Positions 32,100 through 44,695 of a DNA stretch of 64,000 nt are shown one piece after another. The notes below the pieces were generated by a model, which was not told where the DNA came from, ran no database searches, and was given only the letters and a program-made list of their open reading frames with translations. The translations under genes were made by a program, and so were the position numbers. Every line of letters starts with the position of its first letter. Position 1 is the stretch's first letter. The stretch is taken from positions 2,418,001 through 2,482,000 of the forward strand of contig JAPFFF010000014.1 in NCBI GenBank assembly GCA_039105265.1. The letters run 5' to 3'. The stretch comes from Tritrichomonas musculus. Lineage: Eukaryota > Parabasalia > Tritrichomonadida > Tritrichomonadidae.

Positions 32100-32672
32100 A
32101 TGAAAATTATGAAAATTTTTTTTCAATTTTTTATTATTTGCCCCTTAATGATCTACACTAATATCTATCAAAAAGTGGAAGAATTTGAAAAATTGAATAA
32201 AAATAATGAAAATTTTTATTCAAAAAAACACTAAACTTTTTACCTTTCCATTTGTCGCCTACAGGACAAAAAATGATAAGAAAACATTTATATATGATTA
32301 TACTATCACTCCAAATGGCTGGTCTTCAAAACTAGATTTTACACAAATTATAGATTATTTTGAAAAACCATTATTTCACGTTTGAACTTTAATTTTGCTA
32401 TTTATCAATTGCAAATCTAAAGATTTTAAGAATAGTTCCAAATGACGGTATGTTATATTTGTATTATTATATTAAATTGAATTCAGTAATATTGATAATC
32501 AATTCTAGTGCTTTTATACTCTGATAAAAATACTAAGAATAAATTAAAATCATCAACTTTTGTATTCGATATAAATTCTTCATCTGTGAATTCAATGATT
32601 TTTCCGGGAAAACTTAATATTTGAATGGAGTATTAAAATTCTTATAAACACTTCATTTTTTTTACAAAGCAG
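32100..32672. other. Bidirectional intergenic region of the HECT pair
   Basis: Lies between two divergent HECT genes. A coding-like stretch without ATG ends at a TGA at 32383-32385 (LFTFPFVAYRTK..., then TPNGWSSKLDF); it may be a remnant of an unrecognised gene. No promoter element is assigned with confidence. Confidence 0.35.
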
Positions 32673-35600
32673 ATGGAATATAATAGAGACCTGTTGCTTC
32701 CTTCTTCATTCATTTTTAGCCAATCTCGGTTGGTTGATAATATCCATCAGTCAATCATTGATTTGCAATTCAATCCTCCTCGAAGTGATGTTCAATCTCT
32801 GCTGGACCAGTCCATTTCATATCTTGATAAGAATTTAAGCAAAGATGAGATTGAAGAATTATTCATTCTTATTTTTTCATGCTTTTCTCTTGTTCCAAAT
32901 CAAGATGATGAGTTTTTTATCTCAATTTATGAGAATTCAAAAAAGAATTTTAACAGGCTTGTCTTCTTTGCCAGATTTTTTTACCAAAATAACAAATACT
33001 CGTTGTTTATTCCCAATTTTCAGGATTATATTCAAAGCTTGTTGCAGCAACTAATCAAAGGTGATATAATTTTCGACATTAAAATTAAAAAAGAGTTATT
33101 TCTTGATTTTGTCAGTGATATTGCATTAATGGCCAAACTAGATGAAAAGTCTATTAATTATACTTACGAATTAATATTTTCAAACAAGATTATATCAGAT
33201 GAAAAATCAAATATGCTTGTTGAAAAGGCTTTGGCTACAAACTTGATTAACAATCTCCCCGAATGTGTTGTGAGTAATGAAATGTTTTTTAATCGATTTT
33301 CAGAAGAAAATTTGACACTTCTAATTCCCAAAACAACAAAAGTGACATTTAAAAAAGTCGTCCCGTTAATAAATAAAAAATATTGGATTGCATATAGCAT
33401 AAATCGCCAATTGCTAATTTCAATTATTGAAAAATGTCATGAATTTGACTTCGATTTATCAATTATAAAACCATTCTCTTATTTGTTTCAAAATTCAATA
33501 GAAATTGAAAATTTGAATCTGGAGATTCTTGAATATTTATATCAAAACAAAAATGTCCTTAATGCATATATTTCCAATAAAATTTTATTTTTTATTGAAT
33601 TGGCAAGTATTTCCAAAAATTCGTTGGTTCATCAAAGAAAAAATTTGAATATAATTCAACAAATATATGAATGTCCAGATTTATTTAAAACAAAAGATTC
33701 TTGGGTTAAATTTTTTTCCATTGTTTCTCATTCCACTGTTGAATATCAACAATCATATTCTTTTGCAAGAAAAATTATTCAAATGTTTTATGATTATGTA
33801 GATAAAGGCGATGTTTATGATATAATTGAGTCAATGGTTTTAAATGACTATCCTTCATCTGAAAATGGGATTTGTTTGCTAAAAGAGCTGATAAAAGGTT
33901 TAAGATTTGATCAATATTGTCAATTTAAACAAAAAGAGCATATTTTATTCAAAAAAGTTATTGAGACAAACATTTTGCCATTTCCATCATTTTGGCCAAT
34001 ATTTCAATATGACGTAATAAAAAAAGAATTAAAAGATGACGATAAGAAACATAACATACTTGCATTATTATTTCTATCTCCTAACTTAAAAGAAAGTAAA
34101 GTAAAAGAAGATAATAAAATCAAGCTAATCACAAATAAAAGGAGTCAACAATTGATGATTAACTTTATTAAAAACAAAGATTTAAGCAGTTTAGACCAAA
34201 TGGATGATGAATCATTGTCTTTCATTTATTTAGGTTTGTTAATTATGTATGAAAAAAAAATTTGTCTTGATGAAGCATTTCTGCCAATATTGGCAATTTG
34301 CAGAGTTTACTTGCCAAAAAATATATATAATGATTATATTCAATCAACAGTTGATTTTCCAAATCTAATTTTCTCTGCATTAAAATACATATCGCAAAAG
34401 AAATCGCCGATTTTATTAGATTCATTACGAATAATTCTACAAGCGAGTAATTATAATTGGGAACCCCCATCCTCTGGTGATATTTTTCTTACTTTTAATG
34501 CTTTAATCAATCAACTTATTGATGGACTTTATAAGAGTCATAAATTAATTTTAATAGAAATGATATTTTATTTATCAAATCGCTATTCAAAGAATTCTTT
34601 TATTTAAAAAGAATGGAACCAATTTGTTTAAATATATTCTTAAAAATAGATCAGAAATATCAAGCAGTAATGGATTACAAGAGATAGGGCTGAATTTAAA
34701 AGCTTTTAACTCAAAAGAAATTATATCAATTTGTGCTGAAGTTATTCAAAAATCTTATAATTGTAATGAATTGATTAAAACAATTTGCTTTCTAAAAAAT
34801 TACTGTAAAAATACACCAAAAATAACTTTAGCACATTCCAAAAAAATGGTTATTCTTTTTAATGAAGCAAGGTGTAAATTAGCTAATTTTAAAGATATTG
34901 ATTTTCTTGATAAATTTTCACTTTTTGGTTTCGAATCAAACAAAAATTATATTCTTTCTAATATCTTGAATTCACAAAATTTGGAAGAGTGTGATATTTA
35001 TTTTAAAGAATTATTTGATCTTTTGATGAATGATCCATCAATAGCCATTGATTATTTTATCATACTCTTTGAAAAAAAAAGTGGCAAACAAAATGTCAAA
35101 ATTAATGAATTGTTAGAGATATATATGAAACAATATAATAAATATCCAAATTCTTTTATGAAAGCAATTGATCGTATTTTTTATTATAATTCAGATGACC
35201 TCATTCGAAAAGTCCATTTTGAAAGTAACTCAGAGAAGTATTCACATATCGCTATTTCTATAGTATCTGAATTTTTTAATGAAGCAAAAAAAAATCCTGG
35301 AAGATTTCAGCCTTTCTATTGTTTATTGAACATTGCCTCAACTTTTCCATTTCTTTTTAACAAAAATCCCAAACGAGTTTTTACAACAATTTTGCCAGCT
35401 CTTGACAATTTTTCTCTTTTATTTACTATATCATATAAATCCGATGCCAAAGTAATTAATAGCTTAAAAGCATCACTTTGTGCTTTATATTTTCTTTTTA
35501 ATGCTTTATACTCTGTAAAAATACTCGATGAATTTGTAATTTGGCTTTATAAAAATATAGAAAATTTTTCGCAAAGCCAAATTATTGCTTTCTCTTATAT

Positions 35601-38268
35601 TTTAGGATCTCTCTTTAATTCTCAAAAGGTTAATTTGGTAATGTTGGCATTGTCATCCAAGTTCAATTTCCAAAGTATTTTAGTCAAACTTCTTCAAAAA
35701 GAAGTAGATGAAAATCTCATCATACTTTACAAAAGAAATATATATGAAATTTTGAATAGTTATTACAAATTGATATCACAATTAAATATCAATCATCCAG
35801 ATGATTTCATTCTTGTTAATGAAATTAAAAAAGCTAATAATCCATTCATGCATGTATTCAATAATTATTCATCAATTTTTCCTCAAATTTTATTTAATTT
35901 TTATTTTCCATTGATTAACAACAATGAAATCACTGAATTTGAAACTAAAATAAAAAGAATTAAGTCTTTTTCGATCCATTTCTCTTATGATATATGCTAT
36001 CCAACAGAGCATGAGAATAAAAAATTTTTGCATCAGCAAAAATTGAAAGTAGATCGCATAAACCTAAGCCAGAGCAGATTACCAGATTATTATTACATAA
36101 GTAGATTAAATTTAATTCAATTGTGTGTTAAAAAACCTTTTTGGGTATATGAATATTTCATTAAAGGCAATGATTTTCCAGTAACGATATATCATTTTAA
36201 CATATTGAAGCAAGTAATTAAGAAATATAATAAAAATATCAAAATTGATATTAATTTCTTTGAAGATGAATATAAACAATATGATTTATTAAATTTGATA
36301 TATAAAGAAGTAATTACAGACAATAATAAAGAAATAGCAATCAACTCCTTATTTGATATGTTAATTAGCAATCAAGAAGTTAGCCAAATGTATCTATTCA
36401 AAATTAAAATGGATATAAAATCAATAATTAATCAAGGAAATATGGACATTATATTGAAGGTATTAAAAAATATGCAAAAACAAAAAACAAGTGACATTTA
36501 TCTAACAAGTGCAATAATAGATATGGCTTTATCACCAAAATATAGGAATAATATTACATTTTTGACACGTGTTGTTGAGGCACTGATTCATTTTGAGAAG
36601 CTTCCACCAACAGCATGTCATTTGATATTTTTCATTTTGATTCAAAATAAATCATATGATATTATCACGGCCTTTGAATTATGTATGAAAATCAAAAAAG
36701 AAAATTTGCTTATTTTGGAGCGATTCTTTGAAAAGATTGTAGATGATCTTGATGAAAAAGCAAATAATTTAATTGTAATCATCAAATATATCATGGAATT
36801 ATTTCCATCAATTATACCCAAAAAAATGTCAAAATTCATTAATGTTCTAAATGAAATGATTTCTAATCATAATGACATAAAAACAATTGATTTTATTGTT
36901 CATTTATTCAATTTATTGACACCTAAAAGAAACAAGAATATGAAAATAACATTTGAAAATGAAAGCCGAAATGAAAAAAATTGCAATAAATATACTCTCT
37001 TAATTCCACCTCCATCAAATCTTGTCGAAACCAATCCAATTTTTTGGAACTTTTTCACAAGTCAAATTCAATTTTTTTCTAATATTTTATATGAAAATTG
37101 GAAATACTATAATGAATTGAGCGTTTTGGATTATTTCCCTGAATTAATAATGCTTTCATATGAAAAGTTGTTCAATTTTCAGTCTGAAATGAAAAGCAAA
37201 ATTTCTTATTCTCAGTATAATCTTGAAATAAGACGTTCTAGTATTTTTCTTGATTCATATAATTTATTAAAGAAAACATCTCTTGAAAAATGGTTAAGTA
37301 AATTGCATGTGACTTTTATGGGAGAAATAGGATTAGATTATGGAGGACTCACGAGAGAATGGTTCTCTTTGATGGTCAAAGAAATATTCAATCCAATTTT
37401 TGCACTCTTCCATTTAGCAAGAAATCAGAAATATCAACCAAGTCATTTGTCATATGTCAATGAGAATCACATTGAATTGTTTAGATTTGCTGGCAAATTT
37501 ATTGCACGTTCGATAATACAAAACCAAAGCCTTAAAATTCATTTCACCAATTGCTTTTATAAACAAATATTGCAGAAAGAAATTACATATGAAGATTTTA
37601 AAGATGTTGATGAAGACATATATAGATCAATGGTATTTATTATGAATGAAGATGTAGAACAATTAGATTTAAACTTCACAATTGATGTAGATTTGTATGG
37701 TAAAATTCAAACAGTCTTATTGAAAGATAATGGAGATGAAATCAAAGTTACTAATGAAAACAAGGAAGAATATTTATATCTTTATACAAATTATCATTTA
37801 AAGGAATTAATTATAAAACAAATCACGGCTTTTTGTGAAGGTTTTTATTGGATGATTCCTTTTGATGAAATCAAAATTCTTAATATAAAAGAACTAGATT
37901 GTCTTATTTGTGGATCGTCATTCATTGATGTCAACGATTTAAGAGAAAGCATTGCATACATATATCCTTATTCGATGAATCATCCTGTAATTCAAATATT
38001 TTTCAATGTCATTTCAAAATGGAATCAAGAAAATTTGGAAAAACTGCTCGTTTTTATTACAGGATCTCCCCAAGTGCCTTTGTTCGGTTTTAGCTATTAC
38101 AAAGAGAAAGGAGAAGCAATTAAAATTGCTCCTGGAGGTGATAGGAAAAGGCTATGCGTGGCCCACACTTGCTTCAATCAGCTCGATTTGCCTCAATATG
38201 AAAATGAGAATGAATTAAATTATAAATTGTTGCAATCCATCAATGAATATCATTTTGACTTGATTTAA
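32673..38268 (+). pseudogene. Second HECT-type E3 ubiquitin ligase, split by one frame change
   Basis: Paralogue of the ligase on the other strand. Part 1 (32673-34607) starts at ATG (MEYNRDLLLPSSFIFSQS, similar to the paralogue's head) and ends after SNRYSKNSFI. Part 2 continues one base out of frame, through NGTNLFKYILKNRSE (from about 34610), to 38268. The shift lies in the T/A-rich run at about 34596-34610, and the two parts together have the length of the paralogue, about 1860 residues. The HECT domain is complete: GEIGLDYGGLTREWF, FRFAGKFIARSI and the catalytic Cys in AHTCFN, 32 residues from the end. Because everything else is intact, a homopolymer sequencing error or a very recent lesion are both possible; programmed frameshifting is less likely. 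Confidence 0.8.
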
Positions 38269-38765
38269 TACTTTGATAACTTATTGAAAAAAAAAAATAA
38301 ATAAAACACAATTAATCTTTATTGAGACTTTTTTTTGTTTTTTGTTTTCAATCATCATTTTATTTAAAAAAGTATTCTTCTCAACCAACTTTTTTTCTAA
38401 CGAAGTAATATTTGTAAGCATCTTTCTCTCATTCTCGTTTAACTTTTCTGAAGTACAATGTATTTGAATAAAATTGATTTGGGTTTCATATTAAACACTC
38501 AATTATCCTATGAAAAAGTTCATCAACAACTTTTTTTGCCAAAATCCTCTTCTCGATGGCATTGATTTCATCATCGGTTAATGTATGTATTCATATATGT
38601 GAGTTTATGAAATAAAAAGAAAAAGATGAAATTCCATTTGCTGATCTTTTCATTAATTTCGTTATTAAGTAACCTATTCATTACAAAAATAATTGATGTT
38701 TCATTACGAATTAATTGAAAATTTCAATTTGAAATAAAAAGTTGTTAAAAGATTTAAATTGAATG
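38269..38765. other. Spacer between HECT and pyrB copy A
   Basis: No gene seen. From about 38731 the sequence matches the 3' flank of pyrB copy B (AATAAAAAG.TGTTAAAAGAT near 43565), so the A/B duplication is longer here than the A/C one. Confidence 0.45.
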
Positions 38766-38894
38766 AATTTAAGAGAAATAGGAAACATTTATTTAAAATC
38801 TATAAGTAAGAAAAGTTAGTTAATATGAATTAATTGATTAATTGATTCCGCAATTTAGTTCTATTTAGTTCTATTTAGTTATATTTAGTTCTAT

Positions 38895-39800
38895 TTAGTC
38901 TCGGTTCAGAACTTGTAAAAGAAGAGCCATACGAACCCATAAGCCGTTGTGTGCTTGTTCGAAGTAGCAAGCACGTGGATCATCATCAACTTCTGTAGAG
39001 ATTTCATTGACGCGTGGTAATGGATGAAGTAAAATAAGGTTTTCACTGAACATGTTTAAGACGTTCTTGTCAACAATGAATTCTTCTTTGCCAAAATCGC
39101 CTTCAAATCGTTCTGATTGAATTCGTGTATGGTACATAACATCCAAGTCTTTCGGTAAGTCTGAAAAGCTGTGGCAAACTTCGTATTCAACGTTCTTTTC
39201 TTTAAGGATTTCAACATACTTTTGTGGAAGTGCAAATGCTTCTTTGCTTAATCCATAGATTTTGATGTTATCATAAAAAGATAATAATTTGATAAGTGAG
39301 TGGATGGTTCGACCGTTAGCTAAGTCTCCAAGAATTGCAACTTTTAAGTTGTCAAGGCGACCAATTTTTTCACGGATAGTATATAAGTCAAGTAATGCTT
39401 GTGTTGGATGTTCTCCTTTCCCTGCACCACCATTAAGAATTGGGATCTTGTTAACACTAGCGGCTTCAATAGCTGATGTGTCTGATTTATGACGTATAAC
39501 CATGGCATCTGCATAACCTGCAATAACACGTACTGAATCTTGAATCGTTTCACCTTTGGTCGCAGAAGATGACGAACCAGCGTTCTCAGTCGTGATGATT
39601 TTGGCACCAAGTTTAAGTGCAGCAGCTTCAAATGATAATCTTGTGCGTGTGCTTGGTTCATAAAACATAACTGCAACAACCTTATCGCTTAACTTGTTTG
39701 AGTAATTTTCTGGATGAGATTTGATCTTGTTGGTTAAGTCAAAGACTTCTTTCAAGCTTTCTCGATCGTATTGATCCGCGCTTAAGATGTGTTTCATCAT
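38895..39800 (-). CDS. pyrB: Aspartate carbamoyltransferase, catalytic chain, bacterial type (copy A)
   Basis: Makes N-carbamoyl-aspartate from carbamoyl phosphate and aspartate, the second step of pyrimidine synthesis in most organisms. 301 residues, standard for a single catalytic chain. Motifs seen: FYEPSTRTRLSFE (phosphate and carbamoyl phosphate binding), MVIRHK, HPTQALLDLYTI, GDLANGRTIHSL and HPLPRVNEI. It ends AHNGLWVRMALLL, like class B bacterial chains. Two ATGs in tandem open the frame. No CAD fusion, dihydroorotase or PyrI chain is visible. The base composition is less AT-rich than the surroundings and the protein looks bacterial, so I infer lateral transfer. It has Ile in VIRHK where copies B and C have Met. 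Confidence 0.95.
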   Translation of the reverse strand: MMKHILSADQYDRESLKEVFDLTNKIKSHPENYSNKLSDKVVAVMFYEPSTRTRLSFEAAALKLGAKIITTENAGSSSSATKGETIQDSVRVIAGYADAMVIRHKSDTSAIEAASVNKIPILNGGAGKGEHPTQALLDLYTIREKIGRLDNLKVAILGDLANGRTIHSLIKLLSFYDNIKIYGLSKEAFALPQKYVEILKEKNVEYEVCHSFSDLPKDLDVMYHTRIQSERFEGDFGKEEFIVDKNVLNMFSENLILLHPLPRVNEISTEVDDDPRACYFEQAHNGLWVRMALLLQVLNRD

Positions 39801-40038
39801 CTGAAAAAAAAAATGATATCAAATACATCAATAAATAATCAATTCTTTTATTTGTGAAATTCTCTCAATTTCGACCATTTCATTATTTTACATTTTTTGA
39901 ATATATTTATTTATAATATTAAATATATGGCATAAATATATTTTAATATTTATGTATCTATTTAGAATATATTAATAATATATACAAAATATATTTATAG
40001 ATCGATATATATATTATTTATAATGAAATAATGAAAAC

Positions 40039-40098
40039 GTAGCTAGTTCAGAAAAATACGAAGTTAACTCAGAAAAATCCGTAGTTAGTTCAGAAAAA
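40039..40098 (-). promoter_or_regulatory. Three 21-bp direct repeats upstream of pyrB copy A
   Basis: Three successive units with core TTTTTCTGAACTARCTACG (minus strand), about 240 bp upstream of the start codon. They are conserved in unit C at 44885-44946 while nearby bases have drifted, so they may be protein-binding sites. This is inference. Confidence 0.4.
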
Positions 40099-40195
40099 AG
40101 TATTGAAATTTCTTACCAACGTGTTCTCAATTTAAAAATTTTTTATTCTCCATAATGAAAAATCGATCAAATCCAAAATTAATCATGATTATTCA

Positions 40196-40899
40196 GAGTA
40201 TTAAATTGTTATATATATAATATAATGTAATTTAAGAATTTAAAATCAAATTAATTCTAAATTTAAGAAGATAAATAAAATTTAAATTTTTTAATTAAAC
40301 CAGAAAACTAAAGTCATGACTCAAAACGGCAAATTCGATTCTTGGGCCTGCTTCGAATTTAAAGATATGAAAATACAAGCTACTCAGTTTTATATTTTTT
40401 AAAAGTGAAGCAAGAAATATCAAAGTATGGATCACCAGAAGGACAGTAAATATGTTATTGAAGGAAAAATATAGCAGAAGGACAAGTGACGAAATTCGTT
40501 AACTTTAGTTTCTATATTTCGAATAAAGTAAAACAAAAACCTTTTTAAATATTTGATAAAATCAAACAAAAATATATTCAATCAATTTCATCTTTTCATG
40601 CATTTTTAACTCTACACAAATCTATATTCAAATTTTTATGATATTTCGAATGAACATATATATATATAAATTAATACATTTGTCTTGTAAGAATATTTTT
40701 TTCCCAATTATAATGCGAAGTGATTTAAATTCATATTTCAAAGATTATTTAAAATTTATTGTAAAATATAATAATAAAACTTACAAATTTTCTGAAGACT
40801 GAAAGATGAGCTTTGAAGGCCAAATTATAGGTCAAATGTTTGTCAAAAAATTGGAAATTTTTTTTTCCAAAATTTAAAAAAAAATTTATTCACAAAATA
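40196..40899. other. Spacer upstream of the kinase-Sel1 gene
   Basis: No gene seen. A candidate trichomonad initiator (TCACA, A at 40892) sits 8 nt before the kinase ATG at 40900 and fits the TCAYW consensus known from Trichomonas. Confidence 0.4.
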
Positions 40900-43074
40900 A
40901 TGGAATTTGAAGATGCATTCTTCCAAATCAATGAATATAAATTAGGTGAAGAGCTAGGCGAAGGTTCATTTGGTAATGTTTATATTGCGGAAAATGTCAA
41001 CGATCATCAAAAATACGCAGCCAAGATCATCAATACTGACGCAGGATTTGATGGGCGAGAACAAATGCTCTTTCTTCGTGAATCATTTCTACTCCACAAA
41101 CTTGACCATCCTTCAATTGTTAAATTCAAAGGAATTAACTTCAGGTCATTAAAAGATCCAACAAAATTTGATCCGACGATTGTTACGGAATATTTTCCCC
41201 ATGGCTCATTAAAGGACAATCTCGAGAAAGAAAAAAAGTTCCAGTCAGACATAGAATGGACTGGCACGAAGAAATATATCACGATTCTGGGAATTTCAGA
41301 TGCGATGCGCTATTTGCACGAACACGGAATTGTCCACCGCGACCTCAAACCAGAAAACATTCTAGCAGATTCGAACTACTATCCGCGTGTCTGCGATTTT
41401 GGGCTTTCTCGTTGCTTCTCAACATCGCTGTCAAATTCAATGAAATTGAGCATGACAGGCGAATTTGGTACTCCGATGTACATGGCGCCCGAAATATTGC
41501 GCGAGGAAGAAAAATACGGCCCGGGAGTCGATGTGTACGCTTTTGGAATCCTTGCCTATGAAATTGTTACCGGAAAAGTGCCATACTACGAACTAGGTGA
41601 AATTTCGCCAGTCATTCTTGGCAACAAAGTGATGTCAGGCTATCGTCCAAAATTCACACCAAACGTTCCAGAGAAGATGCAAGCGCTGATCAGAAAGTGC
41701 TGGAGTGATGAACCGATGGATCGTCCGTCGTTCGACGAGATCTATGAAGCTCTTTCGAGCGACTTCTCGTTCTCTGATGAACCAGTTGACGAGGATGAAG
41801 TGGGCATGTACATCAGCACGCTGAGCGATGAGAGGGGAGACAAGAAAGGCAAGGGAGCCGTTGAAACTGAGTCAGTTTTTGCCAGTCTGAAGAACGAAAT
41901 TGAAGAACTGAAGGAAAAGTGCAGAATCTGCGAGATCCTCCAGTCAACAAACGACGACCTCATTGCAGGACTGAATTGCATCCACGGCAGAGATGCGAAC
42001 ATCCAATTTGCAATCTCATCGCTAGAACGATCATCAGAAAGAGGTAACCGTTACTCATCATACCTCCTGGGTCTTCTTTATGAGCAAGGAGAGCTTGTCA
42101 GGAGAGATCCTCATAAGTCACTCTCGTATTATGAAATTTCAGGGAATCAAGGGAATCCAAGAGGATACAGCAACATTGGATGCAACTATCTAACAGGAAG
42201 AGGAATTGAAAAAAGTTACGACAAAGCGATTGAATATTACCAGAAAGCGGCTGAACAAGGAGATACGATTGCAATAAACAATCTTGGCTTTCTTTATGAA
42301 AAAGGACGAGGAGTTGAACAGAGTTACGACAAAGCGATTGAATATTACCAGAAAGCAGCTGATCTCGGAAATACGAGTGCAATGTACAATCTGGGCAACC
42401 TTTTTAAACAAGGAAGAATAGTCAAACAGAGTTACGAAAAAGCGATTGAATTCTTCCAGAAAGCCGCCGATCTCGGAGATGCGCATGCAATGACCAATCT
42501 TGGCTTTCTTTATGAACAAGGAAGAGGAATTAGACAGAGCTACGACAAAGCAATTGAATATTACAAGAAAGCAGCGGATCTGGGAGATGCAACTGCAACG
42601 TACAATTTAGGAATTCATTATGAACGAGGAAGAGGAGTTGAGCAGAGTTACGACAAAGCGATTGAATACTACAAGAAAGCAGCGGATCATGGAAATGCAG
42701 ATGCAATGACCAATCTTGGCTTTCTTTATGAACAAGGAAGAGGAATTAAACAGAGTTACGGCAAAGCGATTGAATATTACAAGAAAGCAGCTGGTCAAGG
42801 AAACGCACACGCAATGAAGAATCTAGGCTTTCTTTATAAAGAAGGAAGAGGAGTTGAGCAGAATTACGACAAAGCGATTGAATACTTCCAGAGAGCAGCA
42901 GACCAAGGAAATGCGACAGCAATTACCTGTCTAGGCATTTTTTATGCAGAAGGAATAGGAGTTGAACAGAGCTACGATAAAGCGATTGAATACCTCCAGA
43001 GAGCAGCTGATCAAGGAATTGAAATTGCAATTAAGAATTTAAAAAGATTAAAAAAAGTGAAATTTCTTTCCTAA
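40900..43074 (+). CDS. TKL-like protein kinase with C-terminal Sel1 repeats (intact)
   Basis: 724 residues. The frame reaches 40840 only through a TTG; ATG 40900 (MEFEDAFFQINEYKLGEELG) starts just before the kinase domain and has an initiator-like TCACA 8 nt upstream. The kinase (about 13-290) is complete: GEGSFGNV, Lys42, HRDLKPEN (146-153), DFGLS (166-170), MAPEI, and RPSF near 275. A charged linker with a short coiled coil (ASLKNEIEELKEK) leads to about nine Sel1 repeats (about 370-720) built on NLG.LYE.GRGVEQSYDKAIEYYQKAAD. Several 108-bp units are nearly identical in DNA, which suggests recent expansion. Sel1 scaffolds bind partner proteins, so the repeats may select substrates (inference). 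It lies between pyrB copies A and B. Confidence 0.9.
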   Translation: MEFEDAFFQINEYKLGEELGEGSFGNVYIAENVNDHQKYAAKIINTDAGFDGREQMLFLRESFLLHKLDHPSIVKFKGINFRSLKDPTKFDPTIVTEYFPHGSLKDNLEKEKKFQSDIEWTGTKKYITILGISDAMRYLHEHGIVHRDLKPENILADSNYYPRVCDFGLSRCFSTSLSNSMKLSMTGEFGTPMYMAPEILREEEKYGPGVDVYAFGILAYEIVTGKVPYYELGEISPVILGNKVMSGYRPKFTPNVPEKMQALIRKCWSDEPMDRPSFDEIYEALSSDFSFSDEPVDEDEVGMYISTLSDERGDKKGKGAVETESVFASLKNEIEELKEKCRICEILQSTNDDLIAGLNCIHGRDANIQFAISSLERSSERGNRYSSYLLGLLYEQGELVRRDPHKSLSYYEISGNQGNPRGYSNIGCNYLTGRGIEKSYDKAIEYYQKAAEQGDTIAINNLGFLYEKGRGVEQSYDKAIEYYQKAADLGNTSAMYNLGNLFKQGRIVKQSYEKAIEFFQKAADLGDAHAMTNLGFLYEQGRGIRQSYDKAIEYYKKAADLGDATATYNLGIHYERGRGVEQSYDKAIEYYKKAADHGNADAMTNLGFLYEQGRGIKQSYGKAIEYYKKAAGQGNAHAMKNLGFLYKEGRGVEQNYDKAIEYFQRAADQGNATAITCLGIFYAEGIGVEQSYDKAIEYLQRAADQGIEIAIKNLKRLKKVKFLS

Positions 43075-43584
43075 ATAACAGTGGGAATTTTATATGATGA
43101 AGTGATGATCTTATTTGGATCCATTCTAAAATTATGTCTTTTTCTTAGTGCTGATAAAAATTGATAAATTATTGATCTTTTGACCGCTTTATTATTTTTA
43201 ATAAATAATAGAAAATTATGTAAAAAAAAAAAAAAACTTTTCTGCTATTGTTTTTAGTAAGGTGACATATTGTTATTGTATTGCATTAAATGATTCATCA
43301 ATCAAGAAGATAATATTCAGAGCAATTTGACAAAATTGATTTTTTAAAATTACAATCGTCATCTCATAATTAAATAGTAAGCATAATTAGAGATTACCGA
43401 AAAAGGAATTTCATTTTTGAAAATAAAAAATTACATTGATAGAATATGTTTATTTTTAACGATAAACAGTTTTACACTCCTCAATCAACAAAGCAGAAGT
43501 TCGACAATATTTGCAGCACCGAATTTCTTGATTCAAATGAAACAATAAATTCGAATGAATTGAAATAAAAAGATGTTAAAAGAT
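43075..43584. other. Spacer with no gene seen
   Basis: Contains an A14 run near 43221. Nothing else is supported. Confidence 0.45.
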
Positions 43585-44695
43585 TGAAATTGAATGAATT
43601 TGAGAAGAAATAGGAAACATTTATTTAAAATCTATAAGTAAGAAAAGTTAGTTAATATGAATTAATTGATTAATTAATTGGATCCGCATTTAGTTCTATT
43701 TAGTCATATTTAGTCTCGGTTCAGAACTTGTAAAAGAAGAGCCATACGAACCCATAAGCCGTTGTGTGCTTGTTCGAAGTAGCAAGCACGTGGATCATCA
43801 TCAACTTCTGTAGAGATTTCATTGACGCGTGGTAATGGATGAAGTAAAATAAGGTTTTCACTGAACATGTTTAAGACGTTCTTGTCAACAATGAATTCTT
43901 CTTTGCCAAAATCGCCTTCAAATCGTTCTGATTGAATTCGTGTATGGTACATAACATCCAAGTCTTTCGGTAAGTCTGAAAAGCTGTGGCAAACTTCGTA
44001 TTCAACGTTCTTTTCTTTAAGGATTTCAACATACTTTTGTGGAAGTGCAAATGCTTCTTTGCTTAATCCATAGATTTTGATGTTATCATAAAAAGATAAT
44101 AATTTGATAAGTGAGTGGATGGTTCGACCGTTAGCTAAGTCTCCAAGAATTGCAACTTTTAAGTTGTCAAGGCGACCAATTTTTTCGCGGATAGTATATA
44201 AGTCAAGTAATGCTTGTGTTGGATGTTCTCCTTTCCCTGCACCACCATTAAGAATTGGGATCTTGTTAACACTAGCGGCTTCAATAGCTGATGTGTCTGA
44301 TTTATGACGCATAACCATGGCATCTGCATAACCTGCAATAACACGTACTGAATCTTGAATCGTTTCACCTTTGGTCGCAGAAGATGACGAACCAGCGTTC
44401 TCAGTCGTGATGATTTTGGCACCAAGTTTAAGTGCAGCAGCTTCAAATGATAATCTTGTGCGTGTGCTTGGTTCATAAAACATAACTGCAACAACCTTAT
44501 CGCTTAACTTGTTTGAGTAATTTTCTGGATGAGATTTGATCTTGTTGGTTAAGTCAAAGACTTCTTTCAAGCTTTCTCGATCGTATTGATCCGCGCTTAA
44601 GATGTGTTTCATCATCTGAAAAAAAAAATGATATCAAATACATCAATAAATAATCAATTCTTTTATTTGTGAAATTCTCTCAATTTCGACCATAA
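43585..44695. repeat. Duplicated pyrB unit, copy B
   Basis: Shares the coding region, about 125 bp of 3' flank and only about 80 bp of 5' flank with units A and C, then diverges. It is head to head with unit C. Confidence 0.8.
43710..44615 (-). CDS. pyrB: Aspartate carbamoyltransferase, bacterial type (copy B)
   Basis: Same 301-residue protein as copies A and C, with all active-site motifs (EPSTRTRLSFE, HPTQALLDLYTI, HPLPRVNEI). Against copy C only a silent change was noted (CGC for CGT in the YTIREK segment); against copy A there is also the Met/Ile difference in VMRHK. It is transcribed away from copy C, whose start is 567 bp to the right; together they make a divergent pair. The maintained reading frame in all three copies suggests recent duplication or ongoing conversion with function kept. 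Confidence 0.95.
   Translation of the reverse strand: MMKHILSADQYDRESLKEVFDLTNKIKSHPENYSNKLSDKVVAVMFYEPSTRTRLSFEAAALKLGAKIITTENAGSSSSATKGETIQDSVRVIAGYADAMVMRHKSDTSAIEAASVNKIPILNGGAGKGEHPTQALLDLYTIREKIGRLDNLKVAILGDLANGRTIHSLIKLLSFYDNIKIYGLSKEAFALPQKYVEILKEKNVEYEVCHSFSDLPKDLDVMYHTRIQSERFEGDFGKEEFIVDKNVLNMFSENLILLHPLPRVNEISTEVDDDPRACYFEQAHNGLWVRMALLLQVLNRD

Larger units (their letters stand above)
38766..40195. repeat. Duplicated pyrB unit, copy A
   Basis: About 1.43 kb, shared as an inverted copy with unit C (44790-46214) and partly with unit B. It includes the 3' flank with short TTTAGTTCTA-type tandem repeats (38858-38899), the coding region and about 390 bp of 5' flank with three 21-bp repeats (40039-40098). 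Confidence 0.8.
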
